A stretch of DNA of 64,000 bases, from NCBI GenBank assembly GCA_963281155.1, contig CAUJLY010000006.1, forward strand, positions 1,674,001-1,738,000. The letters run 5' to 3'. Shown here piece by piece: positions 36,998 through 49,212 of this stretch. A program made the position numbers and the translations under genes. Source of the DNA: Rhabditophanes sp. KR3021 (Eukaryota; Nematoda; Chromadorea; Rhabditida; Alloionematidae). How positions within the stretch are numbered: position 1 is the first letter of the stretch; every line of letters begins with the position of its first letter. The notes beneath the pieces were generated by a model that was not told the origin of the DNA, made no database searches, and saw only the letters and a list, made by a program, of their open reading frames with translations.

Positions 36998-39007
36998 ATG
37001 GCTTTTAATGATGAGGAGTTAACAAAAAACTTTCATCCACCACTATTTTCTCCTAAACAAGATGAAAATAAAGATTTGGGAGGGTTATTTGTGTATGTGG
37101 TAACCAAATGTCGTCTTTTTAATTGTTGCTTCTTTTAGTCAAAAAGTAGAGACATCAAATTTAAACATATGATAATGCTTTATCTCACATATCTCATCTT
37201 AAGTCTTGCCTATACGTTCATTTCCCACGACAAAACTCATATCATTAAGTATCATTCCCGTTTAAACTATTACTTCTCCAATTTCCTTTCGCTTTTTTAT
37301 ATTGCTAGTTTATCATTTTGAATTTGTGGCATATTTATTTGTATAGATGTACATTCTTAATCGGTAAATGTATATATACTTTATTCAAGAATATATAACC
37401 AATATTTATTAATCTAATTCATTGTAGACAGCAACACGATCCCCATTCACAATGAATTCAATCGAAAGACCTATCGAAAGAAGTTTAGACAATAAGGTAA
37501 GTAAAGCAAAATAAAATAAGATATAAGTGTATAGCATTTCTTATTAAAAATATTGTCCTTATTATGTGTGCGAATATGATTGTATCTTTTGATACCACCA
37601 AAAAAGACATTCGATTCAAGAGGTGATACGTACATATATTTTAGAAAATAATTCATAAGCTTCATCTCTTATCCATCCATACACATAGGTACATTGAGTT
37701 ACTGTAATTTAAGCCCTGTCAAAAACAAATCAACAAAAGGATATTATTTGAAAGGTTATAAGTTATCTATTGTTAAAAATAAAATGATATGCACCTGTTG
37801 TCAATAATAAATATATTGTTTATTAAATGCATAACCAATTATCAATTTGAGATAGCTTAAAAGACCTTTTCCTTAAATATTAAATTTCTTTACAAATTGA
37901 CAATTATACTCCTCACAACTATATGCTTTTCGGTTTATTGTTGATACATACATATATGACTATTTATTTAAACGTAGAAATCTTTACATTTAAGTGTTAA
38001 ATTGAAAATAATCTTCAAAACAAACCAATAAATCATGTATATATTTATGTTACCCACAAAAGTCGTTATTCTATTTTGAATAAATGTTAATTTGTGAGTA
38101 AAATGACTTTTTACAATAATGGATGATTGCATGTACACATACACACAAAGACCCATACATACAAGTGATCATAAATTACCTAGTAATTATGTTTTAAAGT
38201 GACAATATATGAATGAATAAATGTAATCAAATGAGTGATGAGGAAGTAAGCACTAATTGAATTTAAAATTAGGGACATAGATATTTGCGTTTTTATGGTT
38301 GGTAGTTTAGTTTGACAAAAGTATTTGATGGGTGTAAAATTATAAATAATATTTTGTGTTTGTAGGAAAATGTCAAACTTTCGAGTGCATTCAAAAGCGG
38401 GAAAAATTCCGTGGTAGCTGTCGTAAATTGCGGTTCAACTGGCGTGATCAGCCAAAGAACGGGTGTTTCCTTAAATGATAACGTGTCATCTTGGCAGTCA
38501 CGATTGCCATATGCAAGCAACAACAATAATAATTCAATGTTTGAAACCTCTTCTCCAAACATACGGTTTTCTTCTTCACAAGTTTCAAACTCTTATGATT
38601 CGTTGGGGGACAATTCTTTCCTCACCGACCAGGAATCATATCTAGCTTTGTGGACATTGGATGGACATTTCGGAGCTATCCCTCCACCAAAAGTACAAGG
38701 TGTACCCTCCACTAACTCACCCACACCCCAAACGGGTCGCTTCTCAATCAATACTGGTGCTAACAGCAAACATGAAGACAGCTTCAGTTACTATGTTACC
38801 AAAAAATATAATCAAGAACCAAGAAGCAGCGAAAGCTACAGCAGCTTCGGTTACGGCTCTAGTAGAATTTGCACTACAGGTTCATACTCCAACAAGAACT
38901 TAACCTTACCGGAGAATGAGAAACTTTCTGCGTGTCAAACACCCCTCACTCAATCTAGTACCAATCTTTACCAAGAAGATGATCTACAATTTTATTTGGA
39001 GCTTTAA
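36998..39007 (+). CDS. Unrecognised Ser/Asn-rich protein, three exons
   Basis: My model joins 36998-37099 (MAFNDEELTKNFHPPLFSPK...), 37428-37496 (TATRSPFTMNSIERPIERSL) and 38366-39007, all in phase 0; about 270 residues. A donor at 37091 would shorten exon 1 by three codons. The first ATG follows CTTCAG, as expected for a trans-splice or 5' UTR acceptor. The protein is polar and rich in Ser, Asn and Gln, with a more conserved-looking centre (ESYLALWTLDGHFGAIPPPK) and an acidic-hydrophobic end (EDDLQFYLEL). There is no signal peptide or membrane helix. I do not recognise it; a nuclear or cytoplasmic regulatory role is only a guess. Intron 2 is long (869 bp), and the gene follows an 8 kb gene-poor stretch. 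Confidence 0.6.
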
Positions 39008-40662
39008 TTGAATAGGGAACATACGGGTCCCTTAAACCGATTTTTTTGTAATTGAAAAATTAGTTTCCATTCCAATAACCACAACAAATTACACACAAAA
39101 ACCCACAACAACAATATGAGTCTCTTTTAACTGCTTTTATTCTTCAAACACCCAACCACAATTCAACACCAACCTGACCAAACAGTCATCCCAATTAATT
39201 TCAAATCTTACTTTATGCTGTGCATTTGTCTCTAAGATCTTATACTATCAAAAACAAAAAATGAATCAAACACACTTACTCACATATTCTCTATCGCAGT
39301 TTCTCGATACAAGCAAACACATAATACAAATACCCCGTCAATCTTTTTTTATTGGTCTTTGGATGAGAATGAGAGAAATGGAACCTGACTGGTTTGTCCT
39401 ACTTTTGGGTGTGTCAAACAAAATTGTCTTCAATCAAAATAAACAAAAAAAGAACGTAGTTTGAAAAAATCAAAAAAGATACTAAAAATAACTTTTCTTT
39501 ATGTCAATTTATAGCTCCAGTTGTATACATCAAATATTTCCCAAATTTACAACTACCTTCAAGTGTATATTTTCTTACAAATATTCATCACAAATAATCA
39601 AGAAATCCTCGCACACAATAGTTCTCATACACTCAACAAAAATGAAAATATAATTGCAGTTACCTTTTTTATGTATGGTTATAATCTAAAGCATAACCTT
39701 ACTTGTCCCCACCAACTTTATTTTCTAAATTTACACGGTCATCTCGATTAATGGAGTTTGTGTCCTTATTAATATATACTACCTACTAGTTTTCAATAAC
39801 GCTTATCCTTTACAAAATAGCGAAATGCTTCTACAAACACACAAAACAATTAGTCATCTCTCTTTATTATCATCTTCTTTATTTACAAAATCACTCCCCC
39901 AATAACTTACAACTTATGATTTTGTGAAGTCTGTGTAAAAGATATGTGTAAATCCATTCCCTGTTTGTTAAAACTAAATTATTTAATATCTTTGACTACC
40001 TTTTAGGTGGATTCCTTTTTGTTAATGTATTATCAATTAATCTGATTTAATATGCCTAGTAAAAAATTCAAAACTACCTTTGCGTTGGTTGGTATAAAAA
40101 GGAATTTATTATTTCATTTACTTATCAAACAGGATTCATTTTGATCTGGTTTTGGTGATAATCAAAAATACAACAAAAATAATTGCTTCTTCCTTCAATA
40201 TATGTATTATTTTCTTTTTTAATTTGCTTTATATATTATTTGATGAACAAACGATGAATAAAAGAGATTAGATATCAAGATTGGGTCGTTTTTATTTTTA
40301 GCAATTTTCGGTACAAAATATTATTTTTATTTATTTGCGTTTACTCAAGTTGGAGTGACGTTTTCAAGGCAGGACTAGTCAACACACTACAAACAAACGT
40401 CTACACCATCTTTATGTCTTTTAAATAAAATTTGATTGGTGCTAAGTTAATCCACTCTCATTAAATATCAATAAACCCTTTTCCAATTGTATCACTCATT
40501 CTCCATAACACCACATCCAAACTTTCTCGCCGAACCCACCATTATTTTGGCTGTAAAGCCTAATAAAAGTCAATTTAAATTAAAAATGCAACTGTTCTAA
40601 GCAAATACAAAACTCATACTCACCCACTCCGATCAACAAACCAACTCAAATTGAATGTATAC
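39008..40662. other. Convergent intergenic region
   Basis: Holds the 3' ends of the convergent genes at 36998-39007 (+) and 40663-42535 (-). Frames at 39261-39464 and 39521-39751 lack motifs and are probably UTR. Nothing else is seen. Confidence 0.4.
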
Positions 40663-42535
40663 TCAAATTTTCTTGCTTTTTTTATCGTTTACACTTGAAC
40701 TTTTGGTGTCGTATGATTTTTTGGTGCTTTTGTTGGATCCTTCCCCATGTTTCGTTTCACATCCTGTAGGCTGGGAAGATGTGGAGGGGAGATTGGCGTG
40801 ATGGGAAGTTAGTTTGGAGGGTGGTGTGTCGAGGTAATTGTCTAGGACATATTGGATGTCTTCTTTTTCTACACGATCCCCATTCCGATGCTTGGTCATT
40901 TTGATGGATTTGTCCAGCAAATTGTCAACATACTCTTCCATCATCTCCATCAACACCGACTCAACCTCTCCGTCCACAACCAAGTCTTCGTCTATTGTCC
41001 TGATGAAGTGTTGAAACATGTCACAATCGATTAAATGTGTGGAGCCAGGCTTGGTGGTAGGAGCTATTACTTTAGAATCAACGGTAGAAGGTCCAAAAAA
41101 TTCATCTTTAATACTTTTTCCCCATGAATCAGGTCCACCGTTAGAGGTAAGGCAGTTGGATGGGATGGGAGTTGGAGACATAAGTTGAGTGGAGTTGGAA
41201 GGTTCGTGGCATGGGGAGGTAGGCGAGGCCGAGGAAGGCGATGCCGTGGGTTGTTGCACCAAATTAGTGGTGCCCAAACCTTGATTACTTGATTGATAAA
41301 CAATTGCCGTGTTCTCCTGTACTACTAGGTTGTGAGGGGTGAGGATGGTAGTAGGTGATGTCCTTTTTGTTACACTAACTGTGGCCCTTGCTTCCCTTTG
41401 AATTGGGTTGCGAAGGGTGGGGTGTTGGTGGGGAGATTGACTTGATGGCGGTGGTGGAATATTTGGAATGGGCGCATTTGCAGGTATTTTGGCGGCCATA
41501 GTAGAAAAGGGTGAATTGGTTGAAATACTTTTAGATGGAGTGTTAGAAGTTGATGGGTGTTGAATTGTAGGCTGGCAATTAAACTGGCTTTCACTGCCAT
41601 CTATCATCCTTTGCCCCATTTCATCTTCACTACTCGCCCCAACCATATTTTCAGGCAAATGTTGGTGTGAGCGATACATCTGAACACAGCCGATGCCCCC
41701 CCTCATTGCTCCTTGTTGAGGAGAATGAAATGGAAAGTGTTGGCTTGGTTGGGGTAGTTGCATTTGGTGGTGATAATGTATCTGTTGTTTGAATCTTTGT
41801 TCTTGATTGGACGGTACTCGGTATTGTTGGTCATGTTTTGTCACATCACCTTCATAATTATGGTGTACAGTAGGGTTGGTGAAGTGATTGAAAGTTCCTT
41901 GTTCGCTGGTAATTTGATTCAATGTAATTGGTGGTTGTTGATGCGCCCCATTATTTCCAATAATGTGTCTTTGAACCATTGTGTGTTTCTGGTGACTGAC
42001 AAATTGTGTAGAAGACCGGGTTTCATTTTGAGCCATCAAGCCGTCATTGTTGTCGTGTGATAAATGATTTTGACTTCTCATGTTTCCTTAACAAAAAGAG
42101 AACAATTAACATGATAACAACACAAAGGATCATTAAAACCGAAAAGGGAAGCGAAAATGAAACTAACCCTGTTGGTTAGCAAAAACATTCGTATTATTTT
42201 GATGTATGCGGGACATTTGATTGTGTTGTTGAGAAGATTGCATCATGGCATGGTTGTTTAATTGTTGAAAATTATTTAAATGATGGCCTGTCATTTGGTG
42301 GTTATTGTGAGTAGGTTGTGGTAGGATGGATTGCTGACAAAGAAAGGAAGCGATTAAATTAAGGCAATTAATAACTCACAATAGTCGGGTGGGTTTGGTG
42401 GAAGTTTGGAATTGGGGGACTGGTGGGAGGGATGAAGGTAGGTTGATTCGGGATGTATTGTTGATTAGGATTCATGCTATGGATACCTGAGCCTTGTGAG
42501 GGAAGGCAATATGGGTGCCCATTGAAGCTAGACAT
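40663..42535 (-). CDS. TAF12-like TFIID subunit
   Basis: Minus-strand exons 42535-42380, 42333-42168 and 42086-40663; about 581 residues. The first two thirds are Gln/His/Asn/Pro/Ser-rich, as in N-terminal parts of invertebrate TAF12. Residues about 465-535 form a histone fold: FQHFIRTIDEDL, then EVESVLMEMMEEYVDNLLDK and SIKMTKHRNGDRVEKEDIQY, matching the TFIID 20 kDa (TAF12) pattern that pairs with TAF4 in the RNA polymerase II initiation factor TFIID. The tail is Lys/Ser-rich. An acceptor AG lies one base before the chosen ATG, so a 5' UTR intron is likely. Other histone-fold TAFs are less likely because of the AKHR-like motif position. Confidence 0.78.
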
Positions 42536-42989
42536 CCTGCCAAAAGACTTTGACACAAATGTTTGGACGTGTCAAGCTTCTGCTTAGTTCTGTGAATTCG
42601 ATAGTCCAATGCCCGCATGTGTAGATTTTCCAGACAGGATGTCCAGACACAATTTGGACTATTTGTGATATCAATATCGACATTTATCAAACTGTATCTT
42701 TGTTTACTTTGTATGGTAGTTGTCAATGAGCGTTATGTTTTTTTGTGCAAAGAATGAGAACCCACGTTTAAAAAGATTCGAATTGGTGACAACTTAAAGC
42801 TTTTTACATACATATATGAGATGCGTACTGCACTAAGGAATGCTTTCGATTTTATTGTGTCTAGTAATGAAGTTATTTAGGAAAGGGAAAATAACAAATG
42901 AAGATTGTAATAAGATTTATTGGGGAACAAAATAATTTAAGTAAGATTGAAAGATACAATGATATTATGTGACTAGAATGTAAATCCGA
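42536..42989. other. Spacer between TAF12-like and cortactin genes
   Basis: Contains the probable 5' UTR and promoter of the TAF12-like gene (left) and the 3' UTR of cortactin (right), both on the minus strand. The 84-codon minus-strand frame at 42472-42726 overlaps the TAF12 start in another frame and probably reflects a 5' UTR intron. Confidence 0.4.
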
Positions 42990-44907
42990 TCATTGATTTA
43001 GTTGAACATAATTAGCTGGGAACAGTCCGTTGAATCCGCAATTGCTCCCTCTCCACCATCCAATATCAATTTGCTCAATATTTGTAATTAAATCATCTGC
43101 GTTAAAGTTCAACTCATCATCATCTTGTTTTTCGTAGTCAAACAGGGCGTAGGCTGTTAAGCCTAGATCTTGAATCGGCTGTTCTGAATGATGTTTCTCC
43201 GTTTTAATTTCAGTTGAAGGAACATGATGTTCTTCAATTTTAGATTGAGCTTCTTCGCGAATATATTCCTCGTTTGCATTAATTGAATCTTGTAATGAAT
43301 TGGCGTGTTTCGAATCGTTGTGGTAAGAATCTTTAGTTATTTGTGAATTGTTATGTTTCGAATCACTGTGGTAAGAGTCAGTAGTTATTTGTGAATCGGT
43401 ATGATGTGAATCGTTGTGTTCAGTATGCTCAATTTCTTTCTTTGGAGAAATCGGAACATTCGAATCTTGTTTGTAATTAGTCAGAGATATATCTTCTTGC
43501 GTTGGAACAAATTCCGGGGTTCGTTCAGTAATAGCATTATGGACTGGTGTAATAATATTTGCGTTTGGTGTTTCGGCTGATTCAGAAATTTGGACGGGAT
43601 TGTTCTTTTTTAAATCCATAATTTCTTGTTGAATTTTGGATAGTTTGGGTTTTTCCGCCTTCGACTCATCATTGCCAAGTTGGAATTTTTCAAATTGAGC
43701 TTTTAATCCAGAAAGACCATTTCCTTCTCTAACATTAAAGCCTTTTTTGTAGTCAGTTTGACTTTCGTGTTGTTCAGGTTGAGTTTGCTTTTCCCATCCA
43801 ACTGCTGACTTGTCTTGTCTGTCTTTTTGAACTCCGAATTGGCCACCAAATCCTTGTTTGTAGTCAACTTGACTTTCATGAGATTGTACCTTTTCATTAG
43901 AATCCCATCCTAAGGCAGATTTATCTTGTCTGTCTTTCTGAACTCCGAATTGGCCACCAAATCCATGTTTGTAGTCAACTTGACTTTCATGAGATTGTAC
44001 TTTTTCATTAGAATCCCACCCTAAGGCAGATTTGTCTTGTCTGTCCTTCTGAACTCCAAATTGCCCTCCAAATCCATGTTTATAATCGACCTGACTTTCA
44101 TGAGATTGCAACTTATCATGTGAATCCCACCCAGCAGCTGATTTATCTTGTCTATCTGTTTGCACACCGAACTCTCCTCCAAACCCATGCTTATAATCTT
44201 TTTGAGAAGCATGTCCATCAACGTTTTGCTTGTAAGACCAATCTTCGGCCGACTAAATTGTTTGGTTAGATTCAGGAACTAATAATCAAACAATTACCTT
44301 ATCAACTCTATCACTTTCCACACCGAATTCCCCTCCAAATCCATACTTATAATCCTTTTGCGAAGTATGTCCATCCACTTTTTGCTTATAAGACCAATCT
44401 TCGGCCGACTAAAATAATTTGTTTAGATATAAAAATAGCCAAGGAAACAATTACCTTATCAACACGATCTCTTTGAACGCCAAATTCCCCTCCAAAACCA
44501 TGCTTGTAATCTTTTTGAGATGCATGCCCAGCCACTTTCTCATGGTACGCCCAACTTTCAGCAGACTAAATTGTTTTGTTATATAATCGTACAAAAGAGC
44601 AATTTACCTTATCGACACGGTCACTTTGAATTCCAAATTTACCTCCATAACCCTCGCTGGATTTGGGCATATCGTCAAAATGCTTTTGCTTGATGATGCC
44701 ATCTGATTTAAGGACCTCATCACGCAACTGACCAATATCAATATGGGCTTGCCTGCCTGAACCTTCAACTGTCTTAGCTCCCCAACGACCTTCTTTTTCT
44801 CCTACATCATTAACAAAGTCAGGATCTGTTTCCCAATCATCATCATCCAGGACAATAGGCTTTTTAGGGGGGCAAGGTTTAGGTCTCAATATGTTAGGAT
44901 TACTCAT
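42990..44907 (-). CDS. Cortactin (actin/Arp2/3 regulator)
   Basis: Minus-strand exons 44907-44608, 44565-44455, 44408-44298 and 44252-42990; 594 residues. The N-terminal acidic motif [14 protein letters not shown] binds Arp2/3. Six full 37-residue cortactin repeats and a partial seventh follow (about 101-347), with cores such as [17 protein letters not shown]; they bind F-actin. Repeats 1 and 2 are each one 111 bp exon, while repeats 3-7 share one exon. The linker is rich in His, Ser and Asp, with a SQITxDSYHxDSKHxN unit repeated, and lacks an obvious proline-rich region. An SH3 domain closes the protein ([19 protein letters not shown] ... [10 protein letters not shown]). An acceptor lies directly before the ATG, so a 5' UTR intron or trans-splice is likely. 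Acts at the cell cortex. Confidence 0.95.
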
Positions 44908-45350
44908 CTGTAAAGTTAAAATATACAAGAAACAAAGAAACGTCTACTAAAGCACTTCTAACAAAAGTAAACGAACATTAAAGCTTTAAGAAGTATCGAC
45001 GAACCAGATTACATATGTAATAAAAGACTATAAGTAGAAAATGAACTGATTGTTGCTTTTCATCAATGAATGACTAAGTTAAAAATAAAGCAAGTGACAG
45101 CTAAAAAGAAGCGATACCACACTAGTCAATACCAATTGAACAATTTTAGATTGGTAAGATGAACGTTCTATAACTAGACACAAATGAGTCACCATCACTG
45201 AATGTGTATGTAATTGTACTTTTGAATGCCAATTCCGTTTGAGAAAATTAGGGTAAAGGGTCGATATTCCATGTTTTTGTAATTTTGAATTAATAGTACA
45301 AATAGTTTCTGTAATTCGAAATATTCTTTTAAATTATTTTATTAATAAAA
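44908..45350. promoter_or_regulatory. Shared head-to-head promoter region
   Basis: 443 bp separates the start codons of cortactin (minus) and the PHF12-like gene (plus). No other gene fits, so it should carry both promoters and 5' UTRs. The stretch is AT-rich; I cannot name specific elements. Confidence 0.45.
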
Positions 45351-48300
45351 ATGGGTCCTAAGCGAAAACCTAAAGAAGATTCAGCCAAAACTGATATTTC
45401 CTTTAAAAATATTGTCGATTGCGGAGAGAATAGTGATTTTAAAAGGCGCAAAACAAGGGCGCAAGTTGCTAGACAGCATCAGGCTTATAGTGAAAAAGAT
45501 TCAATCAGCTCCAATGGTACTGTGCCAATGGACGTAGATTTCGCTCCGGATTTGGTTGTTCCGTCTAAGCGTCAGCCAAAACTAGCGGCCCTTCAAAACG
45601 AACCAACTCAAAGAAAAAAGCCAGGCCCTAAGCCAGGATCAAAACGTACTAACCAACCACCCCCTAAAAAGAACTCTAAACCAAATAAGGAATCTGTCCT
45701 TAAAAAAGAACCTCTCCAAACGGAACCAGCTACCCTCCGAAAAAGGGGAACCAAAGTAGTTTCTTACAATGACGACATCGAGATAAATGAAATGTCCTGG
45801 CCTACCAGACCAACTAGATCACTCAAAAAGGGAGGCAAAAAAAGTGGGGCCACCAATCCTCCTGCCAAAAGAGGTCCTAAGCCAAAAGGCACTGTTTCGA
45901 CCAAGACTCCGGCCAAAAAACCTTCTGCCAGAAGGACTTACTATACTAAACCTAAATCTGAAAAGGAAATTAGAAGGGCTGCTAGATTGGTTGAAAAGAA
46001 GAAGGAAAATAAGGTACGGGTGGGTGCTTATTTGAAAAGGATGGCGAAGGTTAGTTTTAAAAATTGGTGTTGAGGGCGAATTTGTCCATTTCTAGCTTGA
46101 TTTGGTTAATTAAAAAGTAGTGATAATTGTTAATTAAATCAAAATTTGTAAGTATTTAACAACTCTATTTTAGTTTTGGCCAGACTACATTGGAATAGAA
46201 AAAACAAAAGAACTGATGAAGAAAAAGCCGAAAGCCTCTCTAGTTCCACCCCTAATTCCACTAGCATTACCAGAAAGTGATTTTGTGGATCCTCCACTCT
46301 GTGTCGCTTGTGAAAACGAGGGCCTAGTCCTTCTGTGTAACAAATGTAACCGCAAATACCACAAATTCTGTTGTCAGCCTTCTCGTTCAAAAATAAATAT
46401 ACCTCTCAAAGGTTGGGAGTGTCATCATTGTATAAAGAACTACTGGTACAAAAGGTACAAACGCCTCAAAAATACTCATGAATCAGGAAGAGGCCGCAAG
46501 AAAGTTGCTAAAGACAAGTACAGATATGAAATTGAAGATCTCAAGAAGGCCAATTTTAAGACCTTAACTGCCATCACCAACGACATCCGCCTAAGTGAAC
46601 CAATTGAGTTTTCGGATAGTGAACCTGAAGATGAGATTCATATGTGTGACAACCCATTACGCAAAAACTGGACTTTTAAAGATACTTGTTGGATTTGTTT
46701 TGAGGAACCTACTGACATCAAGCAAATGATCAAGTGTGATTATTGCATAGGAGAATATCATTTGGATTGTTTGGCGGAACCTATGATTTATTGCCCACGA
46801 GAAAAATGGTCATGCCCTTACCATTTGGAAGAACCTGAGGAAGAAGGTGTAATTCCGGACATGAGAATTTGTATGCCGATGCTTAAGTTAGCTTTAAATG
46901 ACAAGAAGACAGAAGTCGAGGAAGCTCGTTACCATAAATTGTTAAGAGATACAGAAAAATCGGTGAAAAGACCTTACTTCCCACCATCAATCTACGAACC
47001 GGCTGCAATAGCAACACTCCAGCCATACTACCTCAAATCCACTCCCAAAGTCAAGCGCCAGTCCCAAGAAGACGATTTGTTTGCTGATTTAGTTGTCTCT
47101 GTCACCAATGATTGTTCTCAACTTAATACAAAACAGTACCAAGAATCTTTATGCACAAATGAAAGAGTCCCTAGGCAAGCTTGTTTGTTTACTTTGATCA
47201 AATATCCGGTTCCCATAATCGATGGCCAAATTACGGTCGGCAAGGTGAGGGGGCCATATCATTTTACACTTGATGAAGAACCTTTGATTAGTTGTCCTGA
47301 GATAACAGATGAAATGTTTGAAATCATGTATTTGAAGAGTATCAAGCGGTATGAGATATTTGTCAAAGGACGACAACAAGTCTTTGTGAATGGCATTATG
47401 TATGGAAAAGAAAGGATGAATTCGAGTAAGAATAGAGTTTGTGATTGTCAGAAGAAGTATTTGGATAGGAGGGGAGATACTTTGAAGCCGTACAAGGAAT
47501 CTTGCATCATTACCAGTGGAGATGTCATTTCTGCCGGTTGTTTTAAGTTGTTGTTTATTGAAGGGGAAGGTTTTGTCAGAACTGAGCAGGTTGTTCTGGG
47601 CAACTTTAATTCTTTTGAGAGAATTGGATGGAAAGATCCAGTTAGTGTGGCGAGAGAAGCTAGGCATTTGAGAAGGCAGAAGAAAAGGGAAAAAAGGGCT
47701 AAAAGGTTACTTGAAGGTGGTAGTGCCAACAAAAAGGTACTTAAAAAAAAGAAAAGTGTACATTTCGAAGAAGTTGAAACTGCTGATGTTAAGACTAAAA
47801 AAATTAAGACCGTCAAAGTCAAATCTAAAGAATCAAAAAGTAAAGATGTTAAATCTATAGAGACTACGGAAATTAAACCTACTGAAACGGCAGTGATTAA
47901 ATCTATTGAAACAACAGAGGTTAAACCCATCCTAAATACAGAAGTTATAACTTTTAAAACACCACAAAACAAAGCTATCAATGCCATAGAAGTCAAAACT
48001 GCTGCTAGTCAACAAGAAAAACCTATTAAGGCCAAAGAAGTGCAAAAGCATAAAATCCGAACAGTCAAGCCTATCGATGCTCAAGAAGTTATTGATGTTA
48101 AGGACCTTATTATTAGACGTGTCGTTCCTCCAGTAGCAGAGGAAATTGTTGTCGTAAAATGCAAGCGATCCAGAAGACGCAAAAGAGGAGAGGAGCTTAC
48201 CAATAAAGAAAAGACAGAATCCGAAAAGGCAATTGAATCGAATGTTCTTGAAATTCTTGCAAATGCCGTAATGGCTGAATGTGGTACCTCATCAAAAAAG

Positions 48301-48420
48301 GGAACTACACAAAAGTTACCTCCCCAAATTAACCCAATAGACGAAGTCGAGACCAAGAAAAAATCAAAGAAACAAAAGAACCCAAAAACACCTGACGACT
48401 CCACTCAACCTATTCAATAA
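45351..48420 (+). CDS. PHF12/ATHP-1-like PHD-finger chromatin protein
   Basis: Exons 45351-46049 and 46174-48420; 981 residues. The N-terminal third is Lys/Pro-rich with AT-hook-like cores (KKPGPKPGSKR and KRGPKPKG). PHD finger 1 spans about 276-319 (LCVACENEGLVLLCNKCNRK ... WECHHC), PHD finger 2 about 405-450 (CWICFEEPTDIKQMIKCDYC). An FHA-like domain starts near 571 (PVPIIDGQITVGKVRGP). The tail is Lys/Glu/Thr-rich, with a repeated SIETTEVKP-like unit. Two PHD fingers plus FHA is the PHF12 (Pf1) layout, and AT-hooks plus PHD recalls C. elegans athp-1. PHF12 works in Sin3-HDAC co-repressor complexes; that role is inferred. Divergent from cortactin over 443 bp. Confidence 0.82.
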
Positions 48421-49212
48421 CCATTCATTCCTACTTGCTAATTGTTAAGTATATTTGTTGATCTCCTTGTTACATGTACTTATCCTTCGTTTCAAATAAA
48501 ACACTTAATTAATTGGATAATTCACTTCACTCGTTTACTTAACAACTTAATTGATGCCAAAGGCTATTGCCCTTGATAACTAAACGCGTCTTCTTCATGA
48601 ATATAAGTTATTATTAACGAGAATATATATCGAAAAAACATGTACAATATATTTTTGTTTCGTAACCTATTTATGGTGATGACTTTTTTGGTTGGTCTTC
48701 TTAAAAACAGCCAAAGTAAATAATTGTCATTTATAGAGTGAGAAAGAATTTGAAGATATATAAGATATTGGACAGTATAACGGCAGTCGCAGTATATGAT
48801 AACCTTTTACAGGACGGATCACAAAATAGGTGAGCAAGCAATTACATAGCGATAGCCCTACACGCGCATACTAGGTCATATCACTAAATACTTTCCTCGT
48901 TCTCTTGTTAAAGTTTGACCAAGATCACTGTATGCCCTATTCTTGTGTCATCATACCTATATTCTGTATGATGATAAATTGCAATCCAATCTCCTTTTCA
49001 AACCGCCTTACATAAACCATCACTTTGAAGTTGCCACATTTTTCTGAATCGACTTTATATATATTCTCTTGCACATCCGAATTTATTCGATTAAACAGTT
49101 AGACGCCCTTGAAGTTATAAACTTATTACTTATACCTATTTTTCTATCACCTATTCCCTTATTACTTAATAACGTCTATTTATTATTTTAGTAATAGTCT
49201 TAAGTCCATATT
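48421..49212. other. Spacer before the collagen pair
   Basis: 3' UTR of the PHF12-like gene at the left (AATAAA near 48497) and the promoter of collagen 1 at the right. No other feature is recognised. Confidence 0.4.

Noticed and set aside
42472..42726. 84-codon minus-strand frame upstream of TAF12
   Set aside because: It overlaps the TAF12 first exon in another frame; a GTAAAC donor and a GGCAG acceptor suggest it is a 5' UTR intron.
47448..47996. 182-codon antisense frame under the PHF12-like gene
   Set aside because: Antisense to a Lys-rich coding stretch, which naturally gives Leu/Phe/Ser-rich shadow frames.
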